Below, in pieces: positions 18,001 to 25,971 of a stretch of 64,000 nucleotides of DNA. The notes under the pieces are model-generated. The model made no database searches, was not told the DNA's origin, and was given only the letters and a program-made list of their open reading frames with translations. Position numbers and translations under genes: made by a program. Source of the DNA: Shewanella sp. GD04112 (lineage in GTDB: Bacteria; Pseudomonadota; Gammaproteobacteria; Enterobacterales; Shewanellaceae); the NCBI RefSeq assembly GCF_029835735.1, contig NZ_JAOEAL010000001.1:2232001-2296000 (forward strand), given 5' to 3'. Each line of letters begins with the position of its first letter. Position 1 is the stretch's first letter.

Positions 18001-18940
18001 GCGGGTACTCGATACCTTAAAGGCCGAGTTACAGGGCGTGGTCGCTAAGGCGATTCGTCAAGTAGCGGATAAGGGCATTGAGAAAGAAGCGCTCACCGAG
18101 TGGTCCTTTGGCGACTTACCAAAACAATTTGAACAGCGTAAGGGCAACTATCAAGTGCGGGCTTTCCCCGCGCTGATTGATAATAAAGACTCAGTTGCCA
18201 TCAAATTATTTGATGATGAATTTGAGGCGCAGGCGGCGCATCGTCAGGGGCTTCGTCGTCTGCTGTTGCTCAACATTCCATCGCCAGTAAAACACCTGCA
18301 ACAGGCTCTGCCGAACAAGGCAAAGCTGGCAATGTATTTCAATCCATTTGGCCAAGTGCAAATTCTGATTGATGACATCATTGCCGCAGCCGTGCAGCAA
18401 TTGCTTGATGAAAAGGCGCTGGATGTACGCGATGCCACTCAGTTCGAACAGGCCAAGGATTGGGTACGCCAAGAGCTGAATCCAACGGCTGAGCAAATCG
18501 CCCTAAAAGTGGAGCAGATTTTGACGCTCTATCAGGGCATTAAAAAGCGGACTAAGGGTAAAATTAGCTTAGATATCGCTTTTGCGATGAGTGATATTCA
18601 AAGCCAATTAGACCAATTAGTGTTTAAGGGATTCGTCGAAGCCTGTGGTTGGAATCGCTTAGCGGATGTGGCGCGTTACCTAAAGGCGATTGAAACCCGT
18701 ATCGATAAGTTGCCTGTGGATCCGACCCGTGACCGTTTGCATATGCAGAGTATCACTAAAGTGCAGGAGGCCTTAGCGGCGCAACTTGCCAAAGTGCCGC
18801 GCTCACAGCCCGTACCTGCGGCACTGATTGAAGCCCGTTGGATGATTGAAGAGTATCGGGTGTCTTGCTTTGCACAGGCGCTGGGAACGGCTTATCCCAT
18901 CTCGGAGAAGCGTATCTTAAACCATATCCTGCTGAGTTAA
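15065..18940 (+). CDS. hrpA: ATP-dependent RNA helicase HrpA
   Basis: DEAH-box RNA helicase, about 1291 aa, the size expected for HrpA. The Walker A motif is GETGSGKTTQLPK near residue 97 and DEAH is in IIIDEAHERSLN near 196. SAT motif III (TSATID), QRQGRCGRVGPG (motif VI), the HA2/OB region and the long HrpA-specific C-terminal DUF3418 region follow. There is no in-frame ATG at the front: TTG codons at 15059 and 15065 are available, and TGGA eight bases before favours 15065. In E. coli HrpA rescues stalled ribosomes. A terminator follows 70 bases after the stop. Confidence 0.92.
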   Translation: MNSDKHPLSSDFLKQCFQSDASRIRRRLFKLNEEVDSDKKTQELAKLAEQAQAAFEKVEQRLKARPKIQYPDNLPVSGMREEIAKAISENQVVIIAGETGSGKTTQLPKICLELGLGSRGFIGHTQPRRLAARSVATRVAEELQSPLGEVVGFKVRFADALKSESYIKLMTDGILLAELTSDRYLDQYDTIIIDEAHERSLNIDFILGYLKQILKKRPDLKIIITSATIDVERFSKHFNNAPIIEVSGRTYPVETRYRPLVQDTEADLDQIEGIFAAVDELVAEGLGDILIFMNGEREIRDTAEQLNRRNYRDTEILPLYARLSYGEQSKVFSSHTGRRIVLATNVAETSLTVPGIRYVIDPGTARISRYSYRTKVQRLPIEPISQASANQRQGRCGRVGPGICIRLYDEADFNSRPAFTDPEILRTNLASVILQMLAIGLGDIAAFPFIEPPDPRHIRDGFLLLEELQAVKQQKGNIVLTPLGRQLSQIPVDPRLARMVVESHQLGCLQEVLVIAAGLSIQDPRERPMDKKQASDEAHRRFADPHSDFVSWVNLWQHLKEQQKELSASQFRKKCRDEYLAYLRVREWQDLYTQLKQAVHDLKWRLNETPTNYDALHRALLSGLLSHIGFKDNNNEYLGARNRKFFVFPGSPLAKKGPKWIMAAELTETSKLFARCCAKIEPEWLEPLAAHLIKKNHLEPHFEAKQGSVIAFENQVLYGLTVVHRRRVQYGPINPVEAREIFIRSALAEGQLQTKEAFFIANQKLLEDVEALEHKSRRRDILVDEQVLMDFYEPRIPEGIYNAPKFFSWWKEARRTQPDLLDFNKSLLMQRSADHISALDFPDTWHKGNIRLQLSYHFDPAASDDGVSVHIPVALLNQIDDTDFDWLVAGMREEKCVALIKSLPKGLRRNFVPAPDYARACVQAMQPFSASLLDAMCKQLLRMSGTRVNPEDFDVTQMPAHLQMNFKIEDDKGKLVAQGRVLDTLKAELQGVVAKAIRQVADKGIEKEALTEWSFGDLPKQFEQRKGNYQVRAFPALIDNKDSVAIKLFDDEFEAQAAHRQGLRRLLLLNIPSPVKHLQQALPNKAKLAMYFNPFGQVQILIDDIIAAAVQQLLDEKALDVRDATQFEQAKDWVRQELNPTAEQIALKVEQILTLYQGIKKRTKGKISLDIAFAMSDIQSQLDQLVFKGFVEACGWNRLADVARYLKAIETRIDKLPVDPTRDRLHMQSITKVQEALAAQLAKVPRSQPVPAALIEARWMIEEYRVSCFAQALGTAYPISEKRILNHILLS

Positions 18941-19010
18941 TGATGTTGATACATTACGGATTGAATCTGTAGATTCAGTGAGTTGAGCGTAACGCGTCAT
19001 CTTTAGCATT

Positions 19011-19041
19011 AAAAGCCGAACCTTTGGGTTCGGCTTTTTTA
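19011..19041 (+). terminator. Rho-independent terminator after hrpA
   Basis: AAAAGCCGAACC, loop TTT, GGGTTCGGCTTTTTT: strong GC stem ending in a T-run. Confidence 0.9.
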
Positions 19042-19651
19042 TTGTTCATTTTCACCTAACTACCATTAGCCACGACAGACTTGCCCCTTACTGCATAGAT
19101 TTTCGCTATGGGCTATCAGGCTAACCCCAAAGGGCAAAGTCGGTGGCGAGTAAATTGGCCCTAATGGCGATATTAAAAACCTCAAATTTGCGTGGTCAGT
19201 TAGCCAATACGGTAGGGGATTTGGCTGTCTCTTGAGTGAGTTAACACTTTGACGAAGATGTTAAGCCGATTTTGCCGTGGATAATCGGTAATTTGTGCCT
19301 TCCTTTACCATCCCCTAATACTCCTTAAGGAATATTTTGTTTAAATCTTGTGCGCTTTACTTGCTGAGCGCCTATATTTTTTCCATGCTTTAGCAATTGG
19401 TTAATAAAAAAATATAACCAATCAATCGATTTACAATCTAAAAAAACGCTTAAAAACCATGATCTAACTAAATCTATCGCCAAATTGATGATCTGGATCA
19501 AGCATCAAAGGGTTTACCGATTTGGAGGTATACAGTTTGTTAACACCTTAACGCTATGATCATTTCGTGGATCAAAGATGTAATTGAGATACCTATAAAT
19601 CCTGCATTGGTCAGAGCAATCCATCACAGGAACGAACCTCTTGGAGGACGC
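19042..19651. other. Non-coding region upstream of the nap operon
   Basis: About 600 bases between the hrpA terminator and napE with no convincing gene. The last 300 bases are AT-rich and hold an FNR/EtrA-like box at 19488-19501. TACCTAT at 19589-19595 fits the NarL/NarP heptamer TACYYMT but lacks a good inverted partner. Confidence 0.6.
19488..19501. promoter_or_regulatory. FNR/EtrA-like box upstream of nap
   Basis: ATGATCTGGATCAA matches TTGAT-N4-ATCAA at nine of ten positions. It lies about 155 bases before napE, consistent with anaerobic control of a nitrate reductase operon. Binding is inferred. Confidence 0.55.
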
Positions 19652-19810
19652 ATGAGTGCTAACAGCGCAGCAGAAAAATCCTTAGAACTGAAAATTTTTA
19701 TCTTTTTAACCGTATTTCTCGCCCCCCTCTTATCCGTGTTGTTGGTGAGTGGATTGGGATTTGCCATATGGTTTAGCCAAATCTTCACCGGCCCACCGGG
19801 TGCAGGTTGA
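19652..19810 (+). CDS. napE: Periplasmic nitrate reductase membrane subunit NapE
   Basis: A 52-aa one-helix membrane protein: short N-terminal soluble part, ELKIFIFLTVFLAPLLSVLLVSGLGFAIWFSQIF, and the C-terminal GPPG typical of NapE. The frame is open from 19556, but TTGGAGG ten bases before the ATG at 19652 and the family length favour this start. It is the first gene of napEDABC, 44 bases before napD. The exact role of NapE is not established. Confidence 0.88.
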   Translation: MSANSAAEKSLELKIFIFLTVFLAPLLSVLLVSGLGFAIWFSQIFTGPPGAG

Positions 19811-19854
19811 GGCCTAAAGAACAATAACAACAGCATGAATAAGCGGAGTGTCGG

Positions 19855-20112
19855 ATGAGCAAAGAGCTTCATATCACGAGTCTAGTGGTGCAAGTCATGC
19901 CACAAAAAATGGCGGATGTTAGGCAACACATTATGGCGATTGAAAATGCCGAACTCTCTGTCAATAACGAAGTGAAACTCGTCGTCGTACTTGAAGGTGA
20001 CTCCCAACGTGCCTTGATGGACGGTATCGAACAGATTAATGCCATTCCTGGCGTCTTGTCCGCCACTATGGTTTACCACCAGAGTGAAGAGCTCGAAGAG
20101 GGTGAAGAATGA
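19855..20112 (+). CDS. napD: NapA chaperone NapD
   Basis: An 85-aa cytoplasmic chaperone that binds the twin-arginine signal of NapA and holds back export until the molybdenum cofactor is inserted. MSKELHITSLVVQVMPQKMADV and INAIPGVLSATMVYHQSEE match the NapD ferredoxin-like fold family. The stop overlaps the napA start by four bases (ATGA), which suggests translational coupling of the chaperone to its client. The acidic tail SEELEEGEE is usual. Confidence 0.95.
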   Translation: MSKELHITSLVVQVMPQKMADVRQHIMAIENAELSVNNEVKLVVVLEGDSQRALMDGIEQINAIPGVLSATMVYHQSEELEEGEE

Positions 20113-22604
20113 ACATGAATAGACGTGACTTTATCAAAGCCAATGCGGTGATTGCTGCAGCGGGCGCCGCAGGCTTAGCGCTGCCGGCATCGGCGAGCAA
20201 TTTAATCACCAGCTCAGAACAAACCAAATTAGAGTGGAACAAAGCCCCATGCCGCTTCTGTGGTACGGGCTGCTCTGTGATTGTCGCGACCCGCGAGGGC
20301 AAAGTGGTTGCCACCCACGGCGATGCAAACAGTGAAGTGAACCGCGGTCTTAACTGTATTAAAGGTTACTTCCTGTCGAAAATTATGTACGGCAGCGATC
20401 GTTTGACTACGCCAATGCTGAGAATGACCGACGGCAAGTATGACAAGCACGGTGAGTTTACCCCCATCAGCTGGGACAGTGCCTTCGATATCATGGCGCA
20501 AAAATGGAAAGAAACCTTAAAAGCCAAAGGCCCGACTGCAGTTGGGATGTTTGGCTCGGGTCAGTGGACCGTTTGGGAAGGCTATGCCGCGGTTAAATTG
20601 ATGAAGGCAGGCTTTGGTTCTAACAACATCGACCCGAATGCGCGCCACTGTATGGCGTCAGCCGTTGTCGGTTTTATGCGTACCTTCGGTATCGATGAGC
20701 CTATGGGCTGTTACGATGATATGGAAGCGGCCGATGCCTTTGTGCTTTGGGGCTCCAACATGGCCGAAATGCACCCGATTTTATGGACTCGAGTGACTGA
20801 CCGTCGTTTAAGCGCATCCCATGTGAAGGTGGCAGTTCTCTCGACGTTTGAGCATCGCTCCTTCGATCTCGCGGATTTACCGATAGTATTTACGCCACAA
20901 ACCGACTTAGCCATCCTAAACTTTATCGCCAACTACATCATTCAAAACGATAAAGTGAACTGGGACTTTGTGAAGAAGCACGTGAACTTCCACCAAGGTA
21001 CCACGGATATCGGCTATGGTTTACGTCCAACCCATCCGCTGGAGCAGAAAGCCAAAAACGTGAAAACGGCAGGGGATTCGACTCCGATTGATTTCGATAC
21101 CTTTAAGGCTTTTGTCGCCGAATATACGGTGGAGAAGGTCAGCAAGATGTCGGGCGTGCCTGAGGCTAAACTTATCGAGTTAGCCAAACTCTATGCCGAT
21201 CCCGAGACTAAAGTCACGTCCTTCTGGACCATGGGCTTTAACCAACATACCCGCGGTGTGTGGTGTAACAACCTGATTTATAACATCCACTTACTGACAG
21301 GTAAGATTTCGACTCCCGGTAACAGCCCATTCTCGTTAACCGGTCAGCCTTCTGCCTGTGGTACGGCTCGCGAAGTGGGAACCTTCTCACACCGTTTACC
21401 TGCCGACATGGTGGTAACAAACCCAGAGCATAGAAAACACGCCGAAGAAATTTGGAAGATCCCCAGTGGCATTATTCCGCCAAAACCCGGTTATCACGCC
21501 GTCGAGCAAAACCGCCGCTTAAAAGATGGCGACTTGAACTGCTACTGGGTGCAAGTGAACAACAATATGCAGGCGGGGCCGAACATCAACGAGGAAGGCT
21601 TACCAGGCTATCGTAATCCTGCCAACTTTATTGTGGTATCCGATGCGTATCCCACAGTCACGACTCAGGCTGCGGACTTAATTCTGCCAACCGCCATGTG
21701 GGTTGAGAAAGAGGGCGCCTATGGTAATGCCGAGCGTCGTACTCAATTCTGGCATCAAATGGTGCAGGCGCCGGGCGAATCCCACTCGGATCTGTGGCAG
21801 TTGATGGAGTTTTCTAAGCGCTTTACGACCGACGAAGTCTGGTCGAAGGAAGTCTTAGCGGCGAATCCACAATTTAAGGGCAAAACCTTATTTGAAGTGC
21901 TGTACAAAAACGGCAATGTCGATAAGTTCCCGCTGGCCGATACCGATCCTAAGTATTTGAACAACGAGGCGAAACACTTTGGCTTCTATGTCCAAAAAGG
22001 CCTGTTTGAAGAATACGCCACCTTTGGCCGTGGCCATGGTCACGATTTAGCACCTTTCGATGCCTACCACGAAGCCCATGGTATTCGCTGGCCGGTGGTC
22101 GATGGTAAAGAAACCAAATGGCGTTTCCGTGAGGGCAGCGATCCTTATGTCAAACCTGGATCAGGCTTTGAGTTCTACGGTAAACCCGATGGCCGCGCAG
22201 TGATTTATGCCTTGCCCTTCGAGCCGCCTGCAGAGTCGCCAGACACCGAATACGATATGTGGTTATCCACCGGACGGGTGCTCGAGCATTGGCACTCAGG
22301 TTCGATGACTCAACGCGTGCCAGAGCTTTACCGTGCCTTCCCGGATGCCGTGTGTTTTATGCACCCAGAAGATGCGAAAAAACGCGGTTTACGCCGTGGT
22401 GACGAAGTGCGCGTGGTGTCTCGCCGCGGTGAAATCAAAACCCGTGTCGAAACCCGTGGCCGCAACAAACCGCCTGTGGGACTCGTGTTCGTACCTTGGT
22501 TCGATGCCAGTCAGCTCATTAACAAAGTCACCTTGGATGCGACAGACCCACTGTCAAAACAAACCGACTTTAAGAAATGCGCCGTGAAAATCGTCAAGGT
22601 ATAA
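20109..22604 (+). CDS. napA: Periplasmic nitrate reductase, catalytic subunit NapA
   Basis: Molybdopterin enzyme (831 aa) that reduces nitrate to nitrite in the periplasm. The twin-arginine signal NRRDFIKANAVIAAAG opens the protein. A [4Fe-4S] cluster is held by C48, C51, C55 and C83 (CRFCGTGC...NC). The Mo-ligand cysteine is about C181 in ARHCMASAV. The C-terminal domain has the GRVLEHWHSGSMTQRVPEL motif of Mo-bis-MGD enzymes. ATG at 20109 fits GAGG seven bases upstream; a second ATG two codons later is possible. Electrons are expected from NapC through NapB. Confidence 0.97.
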   Translation: MNMNRRDFIKANAVIAAAGAAGLALPASASNLITSSEQTKLEWNKAPCRFCGTGCSVIVATREGKVVATHGDANSEVNRGLNCIKGYFLSKIMYGSDRLTTPMLRMTDGKYDKHGEFTPISWDSAFDIMAQKWKETLKAKGPTAVGMFGSGQWTVWEGYAAVKLMKAGFGSNNIDPNARHCMASAVVGFMRTFGIDEPMGCYDDMEAADAFVLWGSNMAEMHPILWTRVTDRRLSASHVKVAVLSTFEHRSFDLADLPIVFTPQTDLAILNFIANYIIQNDKVNWDFVKKHVNFHQGTTDIGYGLRPTHPLEQKAKNVKTAGDSTPIDFDTFKAFVAEYTVEKVSKMSGVPEAKLIELAKLYADPETKVTSFWTMGFNQHTRGVWCNNLIYNIHLLTGKISTPGNSPFSLTGQPSACGTAREVGTFSHRLPADMVVTNPEHRKHAEEIWKIPSGIIPPKPGYHAVEQNRRLKDGDLNCYWVQVNNNMQAGPNINEEGLPGYRNPANFIVVSDAYPTVTTQAADLILPTAMWVEKEGAYGNAERRTQFWHQMVQAPGESHSDLWQLMEFSKRFTTDEVWSKEVLAANPQFKGKTLFEVLYKNGNVDKFPLADTDPKYLNNEAKHFGFYVQKGLFEEYATFGRGHGHDLAPFDAYHEAHGIRWPVVDGKETKWRFREGSDPYVKPGSGFEFYGKPDGRAVIYALPFEPPAESPDTEYDMWLSTGRVLEHWHSGSMTQRVPELYRAFPDAVCFMHPEDAKKRGLRRGDEVRVVSRRGEIKTRVETRGRNKPPVGLVFVPWFDASQLINKVTLDATDPLSKQTDFKKCAVKIVKV

Positions 22605-22614
22605 GGAGTACAGG

Positions 22615-23100
22615 ATGAAAACATTCAAATTAGTCTCAGCATTCAGTGTGCTTGCCTTCTCCACCCTGATGATGCCCAGCGTGACTGCGGCGAGCATTCC
22701 AGAGGACAGAATTGATACTTTGCGCCAAGCGCCAATCAACGTTGAGCCTACTCCGCCCGCGATGCAGGCGGTGCTGAACAAAGATATCAAAGAGATGCGT
22801 AACTACCCGATGCAGCCACCGGTGATCCCGCACAAGATCGACGGCTATCAGCTCGATCTTAAGGTCAACAAGTGCATGTCATGCCATGCTAGACACCGCA
22901 CGGGGGATTCCCAAGCGCCTATGGTCAGCGTGACTCACTATATGGATAGGGATAACAACTTCTTAGCCGAGCTTTCGCCAAGACGTTACTTCTGCACTCA
23001 GTGCCATGTGCCGCAACTGGATGCCAAATTACTGGTCGAGAACGACTTTGTGGATATGGATCATCTGATTAAAGCCAACACTGAGCAGAAAACACACTAG
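22615..23100 (+). CDS. napB: Periplasmic nitrate reductase, dihaem cytochrome NapB
   Basis: A 161-aa periplasmic electron-transfer subunit with a cleavable signal (MKTFKLVSAFSVLAFSTLMMPSVTAA). Two haem c motifs are visible, CMSCH and CTQCH, with histidines upstream for axial ligation (PPVIPHKI, VSVTHYM). It passes electrons from NapC to NapA. AAGGAG precedes the ATG, and the gene starts 10 bases after napA. Confidence 0.96.
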   Translation: MKTFKLVSAFSVLAFSTLMMPSVTAASIPEDRIDTLRQAPINVEPTPPAMQAVLNKDIKEMRNYPMQPPVIPHKIDGYQLDLKVNKCMSCHARHRTGDSQAPMVSVTHYMDRDNNFLAELSPRRYFCTQCHVPQLDAKLLVENDFVDMDHLIKANTEQKTH

Positions 23101-23108
23101 GAGTCAGC

Positions 23109-23696
23109 ATGTTAGATAAACTCAAAAAGATCTGGCAAGTTCTCAATCGTCCGAGTGTGCACTATAGTTTAGGGTTTTTAACCTTAGGTGGCTTTGTGGC
23201 GGGGGTGATCTTCTGGGGGGGCTTTAACACCGCGCTTGAAGCCACCAACAAAGAAGCCTTCTGTATCGGTTGCCACGAAATGGAAAATAACGTCTATCAA
23301 GAGTTACAGTCGACTATCCATTTCACGAACCGCAGTGGTGTGCGTGCGACTTGTCCTGACTGCCACGTACCGCACAACTGGACCGATAAGATTGCCCGTA
23401 AGATGCAGGCATCGAAAGAAGTGTGGGGTAAAGTGTTTGGTACCATCAATACCCGCGAAAAGTTTGAGAACAAACGTCGCGAGCTGGCCGAACATGAATG
23501 GGAACGGTTAAAGGCAAACGACTCGCTCGAGTGCCGTAACTGCCATAACTTTACCTACATGGACTTTACCAGACAGTCACCACGCGCCGCCCAGATGCAC
23601 TCGACATCCTTGGCCAGTGGTGAGAAAACCTGTATCGATTGTCATAAAGGGATTGCTCACCATCTTCCCGATATGGCAGGGGTTGAAGGCTTCTAA
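23109..23696 (+). CDS. napC: Tetrahaem quinol dehydrogenase NapC
   Basis: Membrane-anchored NapC/NirT cytochrome (195 aa) that oxidises quinol and feeds NapB. One N-terminal helix (YSLGFLTLGGFVAGVIFWGGF) is followed by four haem motifs: CIGCH, CPDCH, CRNCH and CIDCH. It closes the napEDABC operon, so no napG, napH or napF is present here. That arrangement implies direct quinol oxidation by NapC (or by CymA, the general Shewanella quinol dehydrogenase). Confidence 0.95.
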   Translation: MLDKLKKIWQVLNRPSVHYSLGFLTLGGFVAGVIFWGGFNTALEATNKEAFCIGCHEMENNVYQELQSTIHFTNRSGVRATCPDCHVPHNWTDKIARKMQASKEVWGKVFGTINTREKFENKRRELAEHEWERLKANDSLECRNCHNFTYMDFTRQSPRAAQMHSTSLASGEKTCIDCHKGIAHHLPDMAGVEGF

Positions 23697-23723
23697 ACTC
23701 GAGTCATATTCCATCTCCAGCCA

Positions 23724-23757
23724 AAGGCCAAGTGCTCTCCACACTTGGCCTTTTTTA
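23724..23757 (+). terminator. Rho-independent terminator of napEDABC
   Basis: AAGGCCAAGTG at 23724-23734 pairs with CACTTGGCCTT at 23742-23752, followed by TTTTT; 27 bases after the napC stop. Confidence 0.9.
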
Positions 23758-24148
23758 TGGCGTAGATAAATCCGTATGTGGCATAGGCGGGATTTAGTTC
23801 GCTATCGCCTTTTCGGACTTGTTTCAGCCCCAAAATGAGTTAACAAATTGTCTGTGGTGCATTCGAAAGTAGATTATCTCACCTAAAAATTTTCATCCTA
23901 TCTTCTTGCGTGTTCTCACATTTTTATAAGTAAATGCCTTTTAAATCAGTTATCTATAAATTCATGGATTAGATAATAGGTTTGGAAAACGCGCATGCGC
24001 GTTTTTCCAGATGGTATATTTAACAGAGTGCTGATAAGTTCTTTGCATACAGATAGTTAATTGTTCACGTTTTCACTGGTCCAATGTGCTAAACGCTCAT
24101 GTGCACTAAAAAATGTTATAGCGGTCGTTGAAATATCTAGGAGTAGCC
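23758..24148. other. AT-rich intergenic stretch at the left edge of the accessory patch
   Basis: About 390 bases with no gene. It holds the palindrome at 23984-24008. GTTATAG at 24115 could be the left recombination point of a gene cassette, as it resembles a cassette core site GTTRRRY with mismatches. Composition becomes clearly AT-richer than the nap operon. Confidence 0.4.
23984..24008. terminator. Symmetric terminator-like palindrome
   Basis: GGAAAACGCGCATG and the complementary half to 24008 form a near-perfect palindrome flanked by A-run and T-run (AAAACGCGCA / TGCGCGTTTTT). It can terminate in both directions. The nap operon already has its own terminator, so this one belongs to something else or to a lost gene. 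Confidence 0.6.
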
Positions 24149-25477
24149 TTGAAATCAATAAAGTATCAAGTTTTCTTAAGCTCAACTTACTCTGATTTAG
24201 CAGAAGAACGGGAAAGTATCATTAAGGCTATCTTGGAGATGTACCATATACCCATCGGCATGGAGATGTTCAGTGCTGAAGATGAAGATCAATGGGAAAT
24301 AATTAGAAGAACCATAGAGGTGAGCGACTATTACGTTCTTGTTTTGGGTCTGAGATATGGGTCAAAAACATCTGAAGGAATTAGTTTTACTCAAAAGGAA
24401 TATGAGTATGCACTAGACAAAAATATACCGATCCTTGCATTTGTGATGAAAGACACCGTGTCCTTGTCAAGGGATAAGCGGGATGATGATCTCTCAGAAA
24501 TCAATAAATTTAGGGAGTTGGTTTTAACCAACTCAAAAATGGCCCAATTTTGGGAAACAAAAGATCAGCTTATAAAAAGTGTTTCGATTTCATTAATGAA
24601 ACAGATTATGCAAAAACCTGGCATAGGGTGGATTAGAGGAGATAAGGCCCATGCCGATGAGGCTCTTTCTAAGGAACTGACGGCTCTTAGCAAGGAGAAC
24701 AGAGAGCTCAGAGAAAGAGTGATGGATCTTGAGTCAAAAATATCATCTAAGCTTCCGGCTATGGGAATCGATATAGTACCCCCGGCTATTGATGAACACT
24801 TCAATTCATATAGAACGACTCAAATGCCTGAGCCATTGAGATTCGATAGTATTGAGGCGCATCTGCTAGAGTTTGTTTCAGAGCAAGACATTGAAAAATA
24901 CAATAACTCTATCCCTAGTCAGCAGGATTTAGAAGATTACAACAAGAAGTGTGAAACGCTTTATAAGATTAAAAATTATTCTTCTGCGCTGGTCATAGAT
25001 GTCGCCAATAACGGTTCCGCTAAAGCAAGCAATGTGTATGTAGATATCGAGTTTCCAGAGGGGATTCTTATCTACGAAACTGGTGAAAAACATAGTGAGC
25101 CGAAAAGCCCTATCCCAATTAATCCAATAAAACGCGCTCAAGCAAAATACGTAGAGCAATTGAATGCTAAAGCCACTGCGTTATCAGGTTTACATTCTAG
25201 GTTTGGTCTCGGAAATGAATTGATGGGCCTTACAAATTTAGTTCGTCCCGAATTTGATTTTCCGAATATCCACCCTATTAATCAACGTTGGTGGACAAAG
25301 TTGGAAGGAAGAAAAATCACGATAAAGATCGATAGCCTGCTTCATACAAGACACATGACGTTCGATGATGAGTATATGGTAGTCCCTCTAATAGAGGGAA
25401 AGCATACGGTTGTCGTTCGTGTAATCTGTGAAGAGTACGATGAAATAGTAAACACGGTTGTTGAGCTCAATATCTGA
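24149..25477 (+). CDS. DUF4062 domain protein with coiled coil, accessory
   Basis: A 442-aa protein of unknown function. Residues 1-90 form a DUF4062 domain (YQVFLSSTYSDLAEERESI, SDYYVLVLGLRYGS, SFTQKEYEYALDKNIPILAF), a family I judge to have a TIR-like alpha/beta layout. Residues about 170-200 are a coiled coil (ELTALSKENRELRERVMDLES). The C-terminal half has a beta-sandwich-like segment (ALVIDVANNGSAKASNVYVD, about 280-300) and no known enzyme motif. TTG at 24149 has AGGAG five bases upstream, better than TTG at 24128. The gene is AT-richer than its flanks and is followed after eight bases by an attC-like site. The host benefit is unknown; defence is an inference. Confidence 0.8.
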   Translation: MKSIKYQVFLSSTYSDLAEERESIIKAILEMYHIPIGMEMFSAEDEDQWEIIRRTIEVSDYYVLVLGLRYGSKTSEGISFTQKEYEYALDKNIPILAFVMKDTVSLSRDKRDDDLSEINKFRELVLTNSKMAQFWETKDQLIKSVSISLMKQIMQKPGIGWIRGDKAHADEALSKELTALSKENRELRERVMDLESKISSKLPAMGIDIVPPAIDEHFNSYRTTQMPEPLRFDSIEAHLLEFVSEQDIEKYNNSIPSQQDLEDYNKKCETLYKIKNYSSALVIDVANNGSAKASNVYVDIEFPEGILIYETGEKHSEPKSPIPINPIKRAQAKYVEQLNAKATALSGLHSRFGLGNELMGLTNLVRPEFDFPNIHPINQRWWTKLEGRKITIKIDSLLHTRHMTFDDEYMVVPLIEGKHTVVVRVICEEYDEIVNTVVELNI

Positions 25478-25485
25478 GGAAAATG

Positions 25486-25538
25486 CTATAACAAAGCGCT
25501 ACTGTCGGACCAATTTACAGCAGAGCGCGACGTTAGGA
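25486..25538 (+). other. attC-like recombination site between two accessory genes
   Basis: The site folds as an attC. Outer TAAC (25489-25492) pairs with GTTA (25532-25535), followed by an unpaired AAA/GAC spacer. GCGCT (25496-25500) pairs with AGCGC (25524-25528), then come extra-helical bases (A versus CAG), then CTGT (25502-25505) with ACAG (25517-25520) around an 11-base loop. It begins eight bases after the DUF4062 stop and ends ten bases before the GNAT start, the usual cassette position. At 53 bases it is short for an attC, and the outer R boxes match the consensus only in AAC and GTT. Confidence 0.6.
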
Positions 25539-25548
25539 GACTAGATCG

Positions 25549-25971
25549 GTGGTTACATTTAGACCAGCTAAGGATTTAGCAAAAGCAGCATATTTTACTC
25601 TGTCGAATATGCTGCCATATTATGCACAATACGCTGTAGATTGGGATGAAGCTCAGATTGAGCAAATGACACAAGATCTTGTGAACTTTGATATTTTATT
25701 TGAAGAAAAGCTTGTTGGTGTTGTTAGATTATCTTTTGACATTGAAGCGTGCTGGTTACGAGATTTGCAAGTGGATCAGAGTTACCAGAATCGTGGGATT
25801 GGCTCAATCGCTATTGCTGAGGCGGAACGTCTGGCTAAAGAGCATGGTTCTCACATTTTGAAGCTTAAAGTGTTTAAAAATAGCCCTGCCGTTCATTTGT
25901 ATAAGAGACAAGGGTTTGGTTTAACAAGTGAAGATGATCGGTTTTACTACATGAGCCGTGCCGTCTGCTAA
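25549..25971 (+). CDS. GNAT family N-acetyltransferase
   Basis: A 140-aa GNAT acetyltransferase. The acetyl-CoA binding motif A is LRDLQVDQSYQNRGIGSIAIAEAE (Q-N-R-G-I-G loop), followed by LKLKVFKNSPAVHLYKRQGFG. The substrate is not predictable. It starts with GTG at 25549, only ten bases after the attC-like site, and GGAG is about ten bases upstream. GNAT genes are frequent passengers in integron cassettes. Composition is AT-rich like the DUF4062 gene before it. Confidence 0.85.
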   Translation: MVTFRPAKDLAKAAYFTLSNMLPYYAQYAVDWDEAQIEQMTQDLVNFDILFEEKLVGVVRLSFDIEACWLRDLQVDQSYQNRGIGSIAIAEAERLAKEHGSHILKLKVFKNSPAVHLYKRQGFGLTSEDDRFYYMSRAVC

